Of a stretch of DNA of 42,358 bases, positions 31,244-39,147 are shown piece by piece (within the stretch, counting starts at the first letter, position 1; each line of letters starts with the position of its first letter). The stretch is from Desulfomicrobium sp. Its GTDB lineage: Bacteria > Desulfobacterota > Desulfovibrionia > Desulfovibrionales > Desulfomicrobiaceae. The notes beneath the pieces were generated by a model. It was not told the DNA's origin. It was given only the letters and a program-made list of their open reading frames with translations, and searched no databases. The stretch is taken from assembly GCA_024709365.1 (NCBI GenBank), contig JANJWV010000212.1, positions 1 through 42,358 on the forward strand, written 5' to 3'. The position numbers and the translations under genes were made by a program.

Positions 31244-32887
31244 CTACGCGTTTCTCAGCACCCCGTCGACCATCTCCTGGGCCTCGGTCTTGATGCGCTC
31301 CAGGTGCTCGCGTCCCAGGAAGCTCTCGACGTAGATCTTGTACATGTCCTCGGTTCCCGAGGGCCGCGCCGCGAACCAGCCGTTCTGCGTCACGACCTTC
31401 AGGCCGCCGATGGCCGCGCCGTTGCCCGGAGCGTGGGTGATCCGGGCCAGGATGGGTTCGCCCGCAAGCGTGGCCGAGGTAACCCGGTCGGGCGTGAGCG
31501 AGGAGAGAACCTTCTTCTGGGACATGTTCGCCGGGGCCTGCAGGCGCTCGTAGATGGGGCTGCCGTGGCGGGCCTCCAGCTCCCGGTAGAGGTCGCCGGG
31601 GTCCCTGCCCGTCACGGCCGTGATCTCGGCCGCCAAGAGGTTCAGCAGAAGGCCGTCCTTGTCCGTGGTCCACACGCCGCCGTCGCGGCGCAGGAAGGAC
31701 GCGCCGGCGCTCTCCTCGCCGCCGAAGCAGCAGGTCCCGGCCAGGAGGTCGTCCACGAACCACTTGAAGCCCACGGGCACCTCCCGGACCTGGCGGCCGT
31801 GGGAGGCCACGACGCGGTCGACCATGGAGCTGGTGACCAGGGTCTTGCCCACCTGCGCCGCCGCGGGCCAGCCCGGCCGGTGCGTCAGCAGGTAGTCGAT
31901 GGCCACGGACAGGTAGTGGTTGGGGTTCATGAGGCCGTGCCCGGCCGTGACGATGCCGTGGCGGTCGGCGTCGGGGTCGTTGGCGAAGGCGATGGAGAAG
32001 GAGTCCTTCAGGGCGATGAGCTTGGCCATGGCCGCGGCCGAGGAGCAGTCCATGCGGATTTTGCCGTCCTTGTCCAGGCTCATGAACATGAAGGCCGGGT
32101 CCACGACGGTGCTGACCACGCGGATGTTCAGCCCGTAGCGCTCGGCGATGGGCTCCCAGTAGGCCTGCCCGGCCCCGCCCAGTGGGTCGACGCCGATGCT
32201 TATGCCTGAGTTCCTGATGGCCTCCATGTCGATGGCGTTGGCCAGGTCCTCGACGTACGGGCCCACGAAATCGTGCTCACGGCACAGCCCCTGCGCCACG
32301 GCCTTCCTGAACGGGACGCGGCGCACGCCCGAGGTGTCGGCCAGCAGCGCGTTGGCCCGCTTCTCGATCCAGCCCGTGACGTCGGTCCCGGCCGGGCCGC
32401 CGTGGGGCGGGTTGTACTTGATGCCGCCGTCCTCGGGCGGGTTGTGGGACGGGGTGATGACCAGCCCGTCGGCCAGGCCCGAGGTCCGGCCGCGGTTGTA
32501 GGTCAGGATGGCGTGGGAGATGACGGGCGTGGGCGTGTAGCCCAGGCCCCGCTGGAAGCGGCAGTCCACGCCGGCCGCGGCCAGGACCTCCAGGGCCGTG
32601 CGCTGGGCCGGCTCGGACAGGGCGTGGGAATCCATGCCCACGAAGATCGGCCCGTCGATGCCCTGCATGGCGCGGTACTCGCACACGGCCTGCGTGATGG
32701 CCAGGATGTGCGTCTCGTTGAAGGACGCCTTGAAGGCGCAGCCGCGGTGGCCGGACGTGCCGAAGGCCACGGCCTGGTCGGGCGCGGACGGGTCGGGTTC
32801 GAGGGTATAGTAGTCGGACACGAGCCTGGGCACGTTGATGCGCAGGCTTTCCGGCACGGGCGTGCCGGCGAGGGGATGTGCTGCCAT
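31244..32887 (-). CDS. pgm: Phosphoglucomutase (alpha-D-glucose-phosphate-specific)
   Basis: Pgm interconverts glucose-1-phosphate and glucose-6-phosphate for glycogen, LPS and nucleotide-sugar synthesis. It is 547 residues, the length of E. coli Pgm. Markers in order are GTSGHRG near 43-49, the phosphoserine loop ITPSHNP with Ser147, the metal loop NDPDADRHG, the sugar-binding [11 protein letters not shown] and the phosphate-binding [10 protein letters not shown] near the C-terminus. ATG at 32887 has AAGGAG just upstream. The preceding gene on this strand is the receiver-TPR protein, about 80 bp away, so they may be co-transcribed. Confidence 0.95.
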   Translation of the reverse strand: MAAHPLAGTPVPESLRINVPRLVSDYYTLEPDPSAPDQAVAFGTSGHRGCAFKASFNETHILAITQAVCEYRAMQGIDGPIFVGMDSHALSEPAQRTALEVLAAAGVDCRFQRGLGYTPTPVISHAILTYNRGRTSGLADGLVITPSHNPPEDGGIKYNPPHGGPAGTDVTGWIEKRANALLADTSGVRRVPFRKAVAQGLCREHDFVGPYVEDLANAIDMEAIRNSGISIGVDPLGGAGQAYWEPIAERYGLNIRVVSTVVDPAFMFMSLDKDGKIRMDCSSAAAMAKLIALKDSFSIAFANDPDADRHGIVTAGHGLMNPNHYLSVAIDYLLTHRPGWPAAAQVGKTLVTSSMVDRVVASHGRQVREVPVGFKWFVDDLLAGTCCFGGEESAGASFLRRDGGVWTTDKDGLLLNLLAAEITAVTGRDPGDLYRELEARHGSPIYERLQAPANMSQKKVLSSLTPDRVTSATLAGEPILARITHAPGNGAAIGGLKVVTQNGWFAARPSGTEDMYKIYVESFLGREHLERIKTEAQEMVDGVLRNA

Positions 32888-32967
32888 GGATGCTCCTTGT
32901 TGGTGGATCGGGGTGCGCCGCCGGCCGTCCGCCGTGGCGGGGCCTGTCGGGTCCCGAAGAAATTCGC

Positions 32968-34302
32968 TCAGGCCAGGGCCTGGGAGCGCTTGAGGGCCTC
33001 CCACATGAGCTTGTCGTTGGGGTCCTGCTCGTAGGCCTTCTTGAAGAACGGCTCGCCCGACAGCCCTGCCTTTTCGAAGATAGTGCCGATGTTGTAGGCC
33101 ACGTTCTTGCCCGAGTCGGGCAGGCCGGGATCGACCTCCAGGGCCTTGCGGATCATGGCCAGGGCCTTGGGGATGTCCCGCCCCTCGTTGTAGGCCAGGG
33201 CCATGTTGTAGAGCAGGCCCGGGTTGTCGGGGATGACGGACAGCACGCGCCGGTACTCGGCGATGGCCTCGCGCCATTTGCCCTGCTTGCGCAGCGAGAT
33301 GCCCAGGATGTTGACCGTGGCGATGTCCGAGGCCGTCAGTTCGCCGCCGCGCAGGTCCAGGGCGCGCTTGGAGTAGCGGATGGCCATGTCCGGGTCGCGG
33401 TTGGCGCAGATGGTGGCGATGCGGCTCGACAGGTTGGAGAGCATGTCGGCGGCCTCCTTCTTGGCCAGCTTCATGACCTGCTCGAACATCTCCTCGGCCT
33501 GGGAGTTGTTGCCCCGCGAAATCTCGAGCTCGCCGATATTGAGGATGCGCTGCGTGTCGAGGGGGCTTATCTCGTTCAGGCGGCGCAGGTACTGCAGCTG
33601 CCTCTCCGGGTCCCCGGACTGCTCGTAGAGCATGGCCAGGCGCTTCAGGGGGGCCAGGTAGAGCTCGGAACTCTTGGCCGCGAGCTGGTACATCTCCTCG
33701 GCCCGGGCCATCATGTCCATGCCGCGGTAGGCGTCGCCCTTGATCATGTAGGCCGCCGCGCTCTCGGGCTTCTGCTTGAGGATTTCCTCGGCCACGAGCA
33801 TGGCCTCGCCCCAGCTGCCCGCGTCCAGATAACGCTTGCCCTTGTCGATGAGCTTGCTCAGACGGCCCTGCGGGGCGATGGTGAAGGCCAGCTTCTCGGC
33901 GAAGGAGGCCACGGAGATGGGCTTGGTGATGATGTTGTGTGCGCCCTGTTCGATGAGCAGCGCCGTGGTGTACTGGTCCACTTCCTTGGTCAGAACGACG
34001 ATGCGCACGGCCGGGCAGAGGCGCAGGACGGTGTCCATGATCTGCGCCAGGGTCGATTCCGCGGAGTTGCGGTCCAGGCAGACGACGAACTTGGCCTGTA
34101 TGTCCTGGCGCAGGAGGGCGAAAAGGTCGTCGAGGCGGGTGTACTGGATGAAGCTGGTCCGGGGCAGGCCGAGGCTGCGGAACAGCACGTTCTTGATCAG
34201 TTCCACGAACCCGGCGTCCTCGGTCAGGGACACGAACCTGCCGCCGGCCATGGCGTAGTCGAAGATGGCGTTCCCTATGGCATCCCGCGTATCCTTTTCC
34301 AT
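32968..34302 (-). CDS. Response regulator with TPR output
   Basis: This 444-residue cytoplasmic protein joins an N-terminal receiver domain (about 22-140) to a TPR array (about 145-444). The receiver keeps the key residues: acidic pair Glu28/Asp29, phospho-acceptor candidate Asp77 (VVCLD), Thr105 (VVLTK) and Lys127 (ITKP). The TPR region has about six to eight repeats ([39 protein letters not shown] among them). There is no DNA-binding domain, so output is by protein contact. ATG at 34302 is preferred over the upstream GTG (34308). No histidine kinase is adjacent. Confidence 0.85.
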   Translation of the reverse strand: MEKDTRDAIGNAIFDYAMAGGRFVSLTEDAGFVELIKNVLFRSLGLPRTSFIQYTRLDDLFALLRQDIQAKFVVCLDRNSAESTLAQIMDTVLRLCPAVRIVVLTKEVDQYTTALLIEQGAHNIITKPISVASFAEKLAFTIAPQGRLSKLIDKGKRYLDAGSWGEAMLVAEEILKQKPESAAAYMIKGDAYRGMDMMARAEEMYQLAAKSSELYLAPLKRLAMLYEQSGDPERQLQYLRRLNEISPLDTQRILNIGELEISRGNNSQAEEMFEQVMKLAKKEAADMLSNLSSRIATICANRDPDMAIRYSKRALDLRGGELTASDIATVNILGISLRKQGKWREAIAEYRRVLSVIPDNPGLLYNMALAYNEGRDIPKALAMIRKALEVDPGLPDSGKNVAYNIGTIFEKAGLSGEPFFKKAYEQDPNDKLMWEALKRSQALA

Positions 34303-34486
34303 TCGCACCGCCCCTGCATTGACCGCGTTTCAGAACCCGAACCAGGACAACACGGGGAAAATACACCATGCCGCACTGATGTTCAACGCGTTCCTGCCCC
34401 GCCGCCTGTGACGGGTCGGCGCTGTCCCGCCCACTTTCCCCTTGATTTTGCCCCCCGCCTCGCCTAAGAAATTTCCTCCACAACGT

Positions 34487-34564
34487 GCCCCCATAGCTCA
34501 GGTGGATAGAGCACAGGATTCCTAATCCTGGTTTGCCCATGTTCGAGTCATGGTGGGGGCACCA
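34487..34564 (+). tRNA. tRNA-Arg(CCT), intact
   Basis: The cloverleaf is complete. The acceptor stem is GCCCCCA (34487-34493) with TGGGGGC, then discriminator A and an encoded CCA ending at 34564. The D-stem is GCTC/GAGC; the anticodon stem CAGGA/TCCTG frames the loop TTCCTAA, giving anticodon CCT; the T-stem is CCATG/CATGG around TTCGAGT. It decodes AGG. Its 3' end is repeated three more times downstream. Confidence 0.96.
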
Positions 34565-34565
34565 G
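34524..34565 (+). repeat. att-like site 1 (3' end of tRNA-Arg)
   Basis: This is the reference copy of the repeated 3' tRNA segment. Bases 34527-34565 recur exactly (39 of 39) at 36042-36080. Bases 34524-34565 recur with 34 of 42 identities at 37815-37856, and 34540-34567 recur with 27 of 28 at 42053-42080. Confidence 0.9.
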
Positions 34566-34570
34566 ATGAT

Positions 34571-34611
34571 AAAAAGATCCGGCTAGTTAGACACTAGTCG
34601 GATCTTTTTTG
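34571..34611 (+). terminator. tRNA-Arg terminator
   Basis: AAAAAGATCCG (34571-34581) pairs with CGGATCTTTTT (34599-34609), with an inner CTAG/CTAG pair. The outer stem sequence is shared with the hairpin behind the copy at 37815. Confidence 0.85.
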
Positions 34612-34875
34612 TTTTTGAACATCAGGGTCATCCAGGATTATATCTTTAACAATTTGACAAACACAAATAATGGCAAACAGACACATGAAAGACCGTTGAT
34701 TTAATAGAGATTAAATATCTTTGCGCAAATTTCAGATGAATCGTCACAGATAACGAATATTGTATATTTATTATTTTGCAAAACAATATAAATATTACCT
34801 TAGTGTTAAAATCACTCACATTCTCGATAAAAATGATTTTCGTTAAATGCAAATGAGATTTTAAAAAAATTATAT
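34612..34875. other. Very AT-rich non-coding region
   Basis: This stretch is strikingly AT-rich against a GC-rich chromosome. Short open frames on the minus strand here have composition-driven residues only. No gene is supported. The region lies inside the tRNA-flanked segment and looks horizontally acquired or H-NS-like-silenced DNA. Confidence 0.5.
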
Positions 34876-34903
34876 TTGACATATGAAAAATTATGGATAT
34901 CCT
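34876..34903 (+). promoter_or_regulatory. Promoter of the RRM gene
   Basis: TTGACA (34876-34881), a 16-bp spacer and TATCCT (34898-34903) make a good sigma-70-type promoter. The transcript would have a leader of about 95 nt. Confidence 0.6.
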
Positions 34904-34914
34904 CTTTGAGTTCG

Positions 34915-34967
34915 CGGATAAAATAAATTTTTATCCGATTCAGGTGCAACTGTTTTCATCTGAATCT
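34915..34967 (+). promoter_or_regulatory. Structured 5' leader of the RRM gene
   Basis: Two hairpins lie between promoter and start: a 9-bp perfect stem (34915-34923 with 34929-34937) and a 7-bp stem GATTCAG/CTGAATC further on, up to about 34967. A/U-rich stems like these could be temperature-sensitive or be a site of autoregulation by the RNA-binding product. Confidence 0.45.
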
Positions 34968-35003
34968 TGAATTTTCTTCTCTTTTTATTTCGGAGTTATT
35001 GCT

Positions 35004-35279
35004 TTGTCTAAGAACATTTATGTTGGTAATTTGTCCTGGTCGACTTCTGACGCTGATCTGAAGAACATGTTTGCCCCCTATGGAACGGTGACATCCGCAC
35101 ATGTTATCGAAGATCGCGAAACCGGTCGCTCCCGTGGCTTTGGGTTTGTTGAAATGGACGCCGCAGGCGCCGCTAAAGCCATCAGCGAACTGAACGGTGC
35201 TGAGATCGAAGGACGCAACTTGAAGGTCAATGAGGCCCAGCCTCGTGAGAACCGTCCTGCCAGCCGCTCCCGTTATTAG
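35004..35279 (+). CDS. RRM-domain RNA-binding protein
   Basis: This 91-residue protein is a single RNA-recognition motif of the cyanobacterial Rbp/glycine-rich type found in scattered bacteria. RNP2 is IYVGNL (residues 5-10) and RNP1 is RGFGFVEM (about 44-51), the aromatic residues that stack on RNA. The C-terminal tail is Arg/Ser-rich (ENRPASRSRY). Such proteins bind single-stranded RNA and in several bacteria respond to cold. The start is TTG at 35004 with CGGAG just upstream. Promoter, structured leader and terminator make it a self-contained transcript. Codon use is less GC-biased than that of the neighbouring core genes. Confidence 0.93.
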   Translation: MSKNIYVGNLSWSTSDADLKNMFAPYGTVTSAHVIEDRETGRSRGFGFVEMDAAGAAKAISELNGAEIEGRNLKVNEAQPRENRPASRSRY

Positions 35280-35301
35280 TCGATTTCGCCTGATAGCACT
35301 G

Positions 35302-35330
35302 AAAGCCCGTTACTGACGGGCTTTTTTTTT
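35302..35330 (+). terminator. Terminator of the RRM gene
   Basis: A perfect 9-bp stem (AAAGCCCGT at 35302-35310 with 35316-35324) is followed by a run of T to 35330. Confidence 0.92.
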
Positions 35331-35461
35331 GGACTCTACCGGTTGAAGCATGCCTGGATTCAATTACCAGAATCCTGGATTGTAAAGTATGTCTGTAGCA
35401 ACCCTCTGACTGACACAACTCATATTTTTAACATAGAACGAAAATATAAAGGAGATTGCCC

Positions 35462-35626
35462 GTGGCAAAACAAAATTACGCTTTTGAAAAGCGTCAGAGA
35501 GAAAACGCAAAAAAGAGAAAAAAAGAAGAGAAGCGGATGCAAAAAGCAGGGGCGCCAACAGAAAACAGTGAACAGGCTGACAGCCAAGACACCAGAGATA
35601 CAGAAACAGCCCCTGTTCAAAATTGA
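35462..35626 (+). CDS. Small lysine-rich conserved protein, 54 residues
   Basis: This short gene starts with GTG at 35462 and reads (M)AKQNYAFEKRQRENAKK, then a dense Lys/Arg/Glu helix (KRKKEEKRMQK) and a polar tail (TENSEQADSQDTRDTETA) ending PVQN. From memory, very similar small basic proteins of unknown function occur in many proteobacteria. AAAGGAG stands at the right distance (35450-35456). The highly charged N-terminal half suggests nucleic-acid or ribosome contact. It lies downstream of the RRM gene. A longer overlapping frame in another register (35343-35780) is a shadow. Confidence 0.72.
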   Translation: MAKQNYAFEKRQRENAKKRKKEEKRMQKAGAPTENSEQADSQDTRDTETAPVQN

Positions 35627-35810
35627 TATATTTTTAAATAAAATCAAAGTTATTGAGTTATTTCGCATAGAAACTCATCAGCTTGAGAATAGGCGCAAGC
35701 ATTGCCCGGACGACTTTGGCATTTGGGAAAGACTGACGCCACCTGAAACGCCACCCGAACCGGACAAACAACGGTTATGATCCGACACATCCGGCAGGTC
35801 AGGACAAGCC
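35627..35810. other. Non-coding debris between small gene and IS fragment
   Basis: An AT-rich start gives way near 35690 to GC-richer sequence whose conceptual product (PDDFGIWERLTPPE) is not a recognised protein. It may be more broken insertion-sequence DNA. No intact gene is seen. Confidence 0.4.
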
Positions 35811-35966
35811 TTCGGCGGCAATACCGCTCTGACCTCGGCAACGCCGGACAGGCTCCTGCACCATGCCCATTTCGTTCAGATTCGCGGGGACAGTTACCGA
35901 CTCAAGGACAAGCGCAAGTCCGCAATCATCGGCCAGCAGATTCCGGTCATGCAGACAGAGGAATAG
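35811..35966 (+). pseudogene. IS21-family istB fragment (C-terminal end)
   Basis: This open stretch of 51 codons and a stop translates to TALTSATPDRLLHHAHFVQI, then RGDSYRLKDKRKSA. It closely matches the C-terminus of IstB, the AAA+ transposition helper of IS21-family elements (the A-x-x-DRLLHHAH...GDSYRLKDKR block). Everything upstream of it, including the Walker motifs, is missing, and no istA is present. The following bases up to about 36020 (GGGTCAGTTTTCGAG and on) look like the non-coding right end of such an element. It is a decayed relic. Confidence 0.75.
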
Positions 35967-36041
35967 GCCGTGCGGGTCAGTTTTCGAGTTCCGTAGACAT
36001 CGGTGTCTGGCCGATCCCCTTCATTCTAAGCGCTTCCTGAG

Positions 36042-36080
36042 CCTGGTTTGCCCATGTTCGAGTCATGGTGGGGGCACCAG
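36042..36080 (+). repeat. att-like site 2 (exact tRNA-Arg 3' copy)
   Basis: This 39-bp segment is identical to 34527-34565. It starts in the anticodon stem and ends one base after CCA. With copy 1 it brackets a segment of about 1.5 kb carrying the RRM gene, the lysine-rich gene and the istB relic. Confidence 0.9.
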
Positions 36081-36089
36081 CCGACTTAA

Positions 36090-36134
36090 CGGCTCCGGTT
36101 ACTTGCGATAGTCACCGGAGCCGTTTGTCTTTTA
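36090..36134 (+). terminator. Terminator-like hairpin behind att copy 2
   Basis: A perfect 10-bp stem (36090-36099 with 36114-36123) with a 14-nt loop is followed by TTTGTCTTTTA. The layout matches the tRNA terminator, but the stem sequence differs. Confidence 0.7.
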
Positions 36135-36210
36135 CGGCCAGCCCTGCCCCACCTTCCCCACGGCAAACTCCTGTGCGTTCCTGATGGATTGAGCAGTATC
36201 GACATAAAAG

Positions 36211-36239
36211 TTTCCATTTTGGAAAGCTATATATTGACA
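36211..36239 (+). promoter_or_regulatory. Operator/promoter region of higBA
   Basis: The inverted repeat TTTCC-ATTTT-GGAAA (36211-36225) overlaps a -10-like TATATT (36230-36235) and a -35-like TTGACA (36234-36239). It is probably where the HTH antitoxin represses its own operon. Exact promoter assignment is uncertain. Confidence 0.45.
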
Positions 36240-36270
36240 ACAATATGCCCAAAAATTAGACGTCATTCAT

Positions 36271-36585
36271 ATGCACGTCATTTCCATCAAATTATTGCGT
36301 GATTATTGGGAAAGGACACTAGAAAACGCCTATGCCCGGGACCCTTTGTCCGCCTGGCACAGGATCGCCAAAGGGCAGAGATGGAAAACCCCGATGGATG
36401 TCAAGGCAACCTTTGAAAACGCCAGCATCCGGCCAGGGGGGCGAGTCGTCTTCAACTGTGCAGGCAATAAGCTCAGAATCGTGACGTCCATCAATTATGC
36501 GGCAGGGGTCGTCTACGTGAAAGTCGTAGGCAATCATCCGGAGTACGACGCCATCGGCGTCGATACCGTGGACAACTCAAGATAG
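36271..36585 (+). CDS. higB: HigB-family mRNA interferase toxin
   Basis: This 104-residue toxin belongs to the HigB branch (COG4680) of the RelE superfamily, ribosome-associated endoribonucleases that cut mRNA during translation. Family blocks seen are the N-terminal MHVISIKLLRDYWE, then WKTPMDVKATFENASI, RVVFNCAGNKLRIV and VVYVKVVGNHPEYD. The length is normal. The only ATG at the family start is 36271, with no good ribosome binding site. The antitoxin follows after 12 bp. Codon use is less GC-biased than the core genome, consistent with transfer. Confidence 0.9.
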   Translation: MHVISIKLLRDYWERTLENAYARDPLSAWHRIAKGQRWKTPMDVKATFENASIRPGGRVVFNCAGNKLRIVTSINYAAGVVYVKVVGNHPEYDAIGVDTVDNSR

Positions 36586-36597
36586 GAGGCGGGGACC

Positions 36598-37788
36598 ATG
36601 AAGCCTATCCGTGACCATGCGGACCATATGAAGGCACTGGCTCGAATCGAAGAGCTCATTTCGGCCCCCGAAGGATCGCCCGAGGCTGACGAACTGGAAG
36701 TGCTGGCGATTTTGGTCGAAAAATTCGAAGAGGAACACTACCCTATTCCGGAAGCCCCGGTGTCGGAGGTGCTGAAACTCTTCATGGAAGAGAACAACCT
36801 GGCCCCAAAAGATATGGCCAAATTTCTCGGGTCGGCGAGCGCCGTTTCAAAGATCCTGAACGGATCCAAAGATCTGACCGTCAAACAAATCCGCATCCTG
36901 TCCAATGAACTGAAGATTCCCCTGACGGCGCTGGTCGGAGGGACGAGTGAAGAGTCATCCGTGAACTGGGTGGCCTTTCCCTTGGTCGAAATGGCGAGAC
37001 GAGGACTGTTCGGGGAAAAATATCTGCGAGCCTCTTTCAAAACCCTGGCGGGCGAAGCGCGAGAACTGGTGTCAGGTCTTATCGGAAATGCGCGACTGGA
37101 CTTTGCTGCGGCCAGATTGCGGCAGGGAATCAGGCCGGGCCCGGCAAGCGACCCGTATGCCATCAAGGCCTGGCTCGTTGAGGTAGCCAAACGGGCACAG
37201 GACAATCTCCCGGCGCAGCCATACAAGGGGATGAGTCGATCCGAACTGTCCGACCTTGCGCATCTGTCAAAAAAGCGAAGCGGAATGCAGTTGGCCATCC
37301 GCCATCTCGAAGATCTTGGCATTCCCGTAGTTCACGTTCCCCATTACAAAAAATCGAAGGTCGACGGCGGCGTGGTGGTCATCGACGGGGGACGCCCGGC
37401 CATCGGCCTGAGTTTGCGCTATGACCGCAAAGATTATTTCTGGTTCACCCTCCTGCACGAAGCCGCGCACATCGTATGCGGCCACGTGAAGGATTATTTG
37501 GCTGACGATCTTCTCGATCCGGATGATCTGGAAAAGGTCGAGCGCGAAGCGAACGAATTGGTGGAAGACGTGACGATCCCGGCCGAAACATTCCATTCGA
37601 TCATCCCGGACCCGGCAGCGGCAACCCTGGAGTCGGTCATCCGATTGGCCCAGGAGTGCGATGTCGACGTGTCTATCGTCGCGGGCCGCGTGCAATACAA
37701 GGCAAACGAATATCGAAAATTCTCAAGGCTTGTCGGCCGCGGGCGCGTCCGCACCTTTTTTGAAGCCGGGCAGAGCCCTGCAGAGTGA
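36598..37788 (+). CDS. higA: HigA-type antitoxin fused to an ImmA/IrrE-like metallopeptidase
   Basis: This 396-residue protein is far longer than a standard HigA (about 90-140). The N-terminal 115 residues are HigA-like, with an Xre/Cro helix-turn-helix at about 55-110 (FMEENNLAPKDMAKFLG, SAVSKILNGSKDLT). A linker of about 100 residues follows. Residues about 230-340 form an ImmA/IrrE (DUF955) zinc metallopeptidase domain: HEAAH at 287-291 (HExxH) and EREAN around 315-319, which could supply the third ligand. A very strong AGGAGG ribosome binding site sits just before the ATG. The antitoxin should neutralise HigB and repress the operon. The protease domain could cut the antitoxin itself or another repressor on a signal; that is inference. 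Confidence 0.88.
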   Translation: MKPIRDHADHMKALARIEELISAPEGSPEADELEVLAILVEKFEEEHYPIPEAPVSEVLKLFMEENNLAPKDMAKFLGSASAVSKILNGSKDLTVKQIRILSNELKIPLTALVGGTSEESSVNWVAFPLVEMARRGLFGEKYLRASFKTLAGEARELVSGLIGNARLDFAAARLRQGIRPGPASDPYAIKAWLVEVAKRAQDNLPAQPYKGMSRSELSDLAHLSKKRSGMQLAIRHLEDLGIPVVHVPHYKKSKVDGGVVVIDGGRPAIGLSLRYDRKDYFWFTLLHEAAHIVCGHVKDYLADDLLDPDDLEKVEREANELVEDVTIPAETFHSIIPDPAAATLESVIRLAQECDVDVSIVAGRVQYKANEYRKFSRLVGRGRVRTFFEAGQSPAE

Positions 37789-37814
37789 GGCCGACTGGCG
37801 CGTTTGCGCTTTCC

Positions 37815-37856
37815 AACCCCGATTAGCCCATGTCCGAGCCATGGTAGTGGCACCAG
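37815..37856 (+). repeat. att-like site 3 (diverged tRNA-Arg 3' copy)
   Basis: This segment matches 34524-34565 at 34 of 42 positions. Similarity continues into the following hairpin (AAAAGATCCGGC ... CCGGATCTT), so both tRNA end and terminator were duplicated. Copies 2 and 3 bracket the higBA segment. Confidence 0.8.
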
Positions 37857-37864
37857 AGCATCAA

Positions 37865-37910
37865 AAGATCCGGCAGGTTGCAGACTTGCCGGATCTTGTC
37901 TGTTTCTTCG
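37865..37910 (+). terminator. Hairpin behind att copy 3
   Basis: AAGATCCGGCA (37865-37875) pairs perfectly with TGCCGGATCTT (37887-37897), followed by GTCTGTTTCTT. It is homologous in sequence to the tRNA-Arg terminator. Confidence 0.75.
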
Positions 37911-38022
37911 GTTTGAGCTTCCACCGCGGGGTGCGCTGGAAGCCGCAAATTAAAAGTTGACAGCGTCTAACTTTTTGATCAAAGAGTGACTCAAGAGGTA
38001 GGCCATAAAACAATTCTTGCGC
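37911..38022. other. Non-coding stretch before the iron-uptake operon
   Basis: Only short chance frames occur here. The sequence turns AT-rich from about 37950 toward the fbp promoter. No gene or further repeat is recognised. Confidence 0.4.
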
Positions 38023-38045
38023 TACAATGATTAGCCACGGCTAAT
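38023..38045 (+). promoter_or_regulatory. Metal-repressor-like operator over the fbp promoter
   Basis: A -10-like TACAAT (38023-38028) abuts a perfect inverted repeat, ATTAGCC-AC-GGCTAAT (38030-38045). TTAGCC/GGCTAA half-sites resemble DtxR/IdeR-family operators. It lies 100 bp upstream of the ferric-binding protein gene, so iron-dependent repression is plausible. Confidence 0.5.
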
Positions 38046-38144
38046 TAAATTTGATGGCGCCATTCAGAATGAAAACAATTTTTTGTTATTTTTCAGACAA
38101 ATACGTCAACAAGCAACCCCTTAAAACCAAGAATAGGAATTTAC

Positions 38145-39146
38145 ATGACTAAAAAAATCCTCTCCCTGGTCTTCTCCGTGGCAGCCCTGCTCTCCGCGCT
38201 GCCCGCCTTCGCAAGCGAACTCGTCGTCTACTCGGCCCGCGCCGAGCAGCTCATCAAGCCTCTTTTCGATGCGTACACCGCCAAGACCGGCGTGAAGATC
38301 CAGTATGTGACCGACAAGGAGCCCGTCCTCCTCGAACGCCTCAAGGCCGAGGGCGAGCGCACGCCTGCCGACATGCTGATCACCGTCGACGCCGGCAACC
38401 TCTGGCTGGCCGGGGAAGCCGGCGTGATCCAGCCCGTGGTCTCCGAGACTTTGGAAAAGAACATCCCGGCCCATCTGCGCGACCCCGAGAACCGCTGGTT
38501 CGGACTGTCCCTGCGGGCCCGGACCATCGTCTACAACACGGACAAGGTGAAGCCCGCCGATCTCGGCACCTATGCCGACCTGGCCGACCCGAAGTGGAAG
38601 GGACGCCTGCTGCTGCGCACGTCCAAGAAGGTCTACAACCAGTCCCTCGTGGCCGCCCTCATCGCCGAACGCGGCGAGGCCGAAGCCGAGAAGATCGTCG
38701 CCGGCTGGGTGTCCAACACCCCCGTCGAGCCCTTCTCCAACGACGCCCAGGCCATGGAAGCCGTGGCGGCGGGAGTCGGGGACGTGACCATGGTGAACAC
38801 GTATTATTTCGGCAAGCTCATGGAAGAAAAGCCCGCCAGCCCCCTGGCCATCTTCTGGCCCGATCAGGACGGAGCGGGCGTGCACGTGAACGTCTCCGGC
38901 GCCGGGATCACCACCCACGCCAAGCACAAGGACGAGGCCGTCAAACTGCTCGAATGGCTGTCATCCGCCGAAGCCCAGTCCCTGTTCGCCTCCCTGAACA
39001 TGGAGTACCCCGCCAACCCCGCAGTGCCGGCCGACGAACGGGTTGCCGCCTGGGGCGGGTTCAAGTCCAGCACCCTCAACGTCGCCAAGTACGGTGAATA
39101 CCAGGCTGCTGCGATCAAGCTGATGGACCGTGTCGGCTACAAATAA
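38145..39146 (+). CDS. fbpA: Ferric-iron ABC transporter, periplasmic binding protein
   Basis: This is an FbpA/FutA-type ferric-ion-binding protein of 333 residues. The signal peptide (MTKKILSLVFSVAALLSALPAFAS, about 24 residues) leads into ELVVYSARAEQLIKPLFDAY. The iron-site tyrosine pair is in NTYYFG (Tyr220, Tyr221). Mature protein captures Fe3+ in the periplasm and hands it to FbpB. AGGAAT precedes the ATG. The permease starts 1 bp after the stop. Confidence 0.93.
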   Translation: MTKKILSLVFSVAALLSALPAFASELVVYSARAEQLIKPLFDAYTAKTGVKIQYVTDKEPVLLERLKAEGERTPADMLITVDAGNLWLAGEAGVIQPVVSETLEKNIPAHLRDPENRWFGLSLRARTIVYNTDKVKPADLGTYADLADPKWKGRLLLRTSKKVYNQSLVAALIAERGEAEAEKIVAGWVSNTPVEPFSNDAQAMEAVAAGVGDVTMVNTYYFGKLMEEKPASPLAIFWPDQDGAGVHVNVSGAGITTHAKHKDEAVKLLEWLSSAEAQSLFASLNMEYPANPAVPADERVAAWGGFKSSTLNVAKYGEYQAAAIKLMDRVGYK

Positions 39147-39147
39147 G

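Noticed and set aside
31244-34540. Single 1098-codon minus-strand frame joining two genes
   Set aside because: Only the last 547 codons (pgm) are coding in this frame. The upstream half is an off-frame reading of the receiver-TPR gene, which has its own frame, start and motifs.
34646-34882. 78-codon minus-strand frame in the AT-rich region
   Set aside because: The product is a run of I, F, S, L and K expected by chance at this composition, and there is no ribosome binding site.
35343-35780. 145-codon frame after the RRM gene
   Set aside because: It overlaps the better supported 54-residue gene in another frame and lacks a ribosome binding site.
36042-36080. Second tRNA-Arg gene
   Set aside because: Only the 3' half from the anticodon stem onward is present. 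There is no acceptor 5' strand or D-arm upstream, so it is a partial copy.
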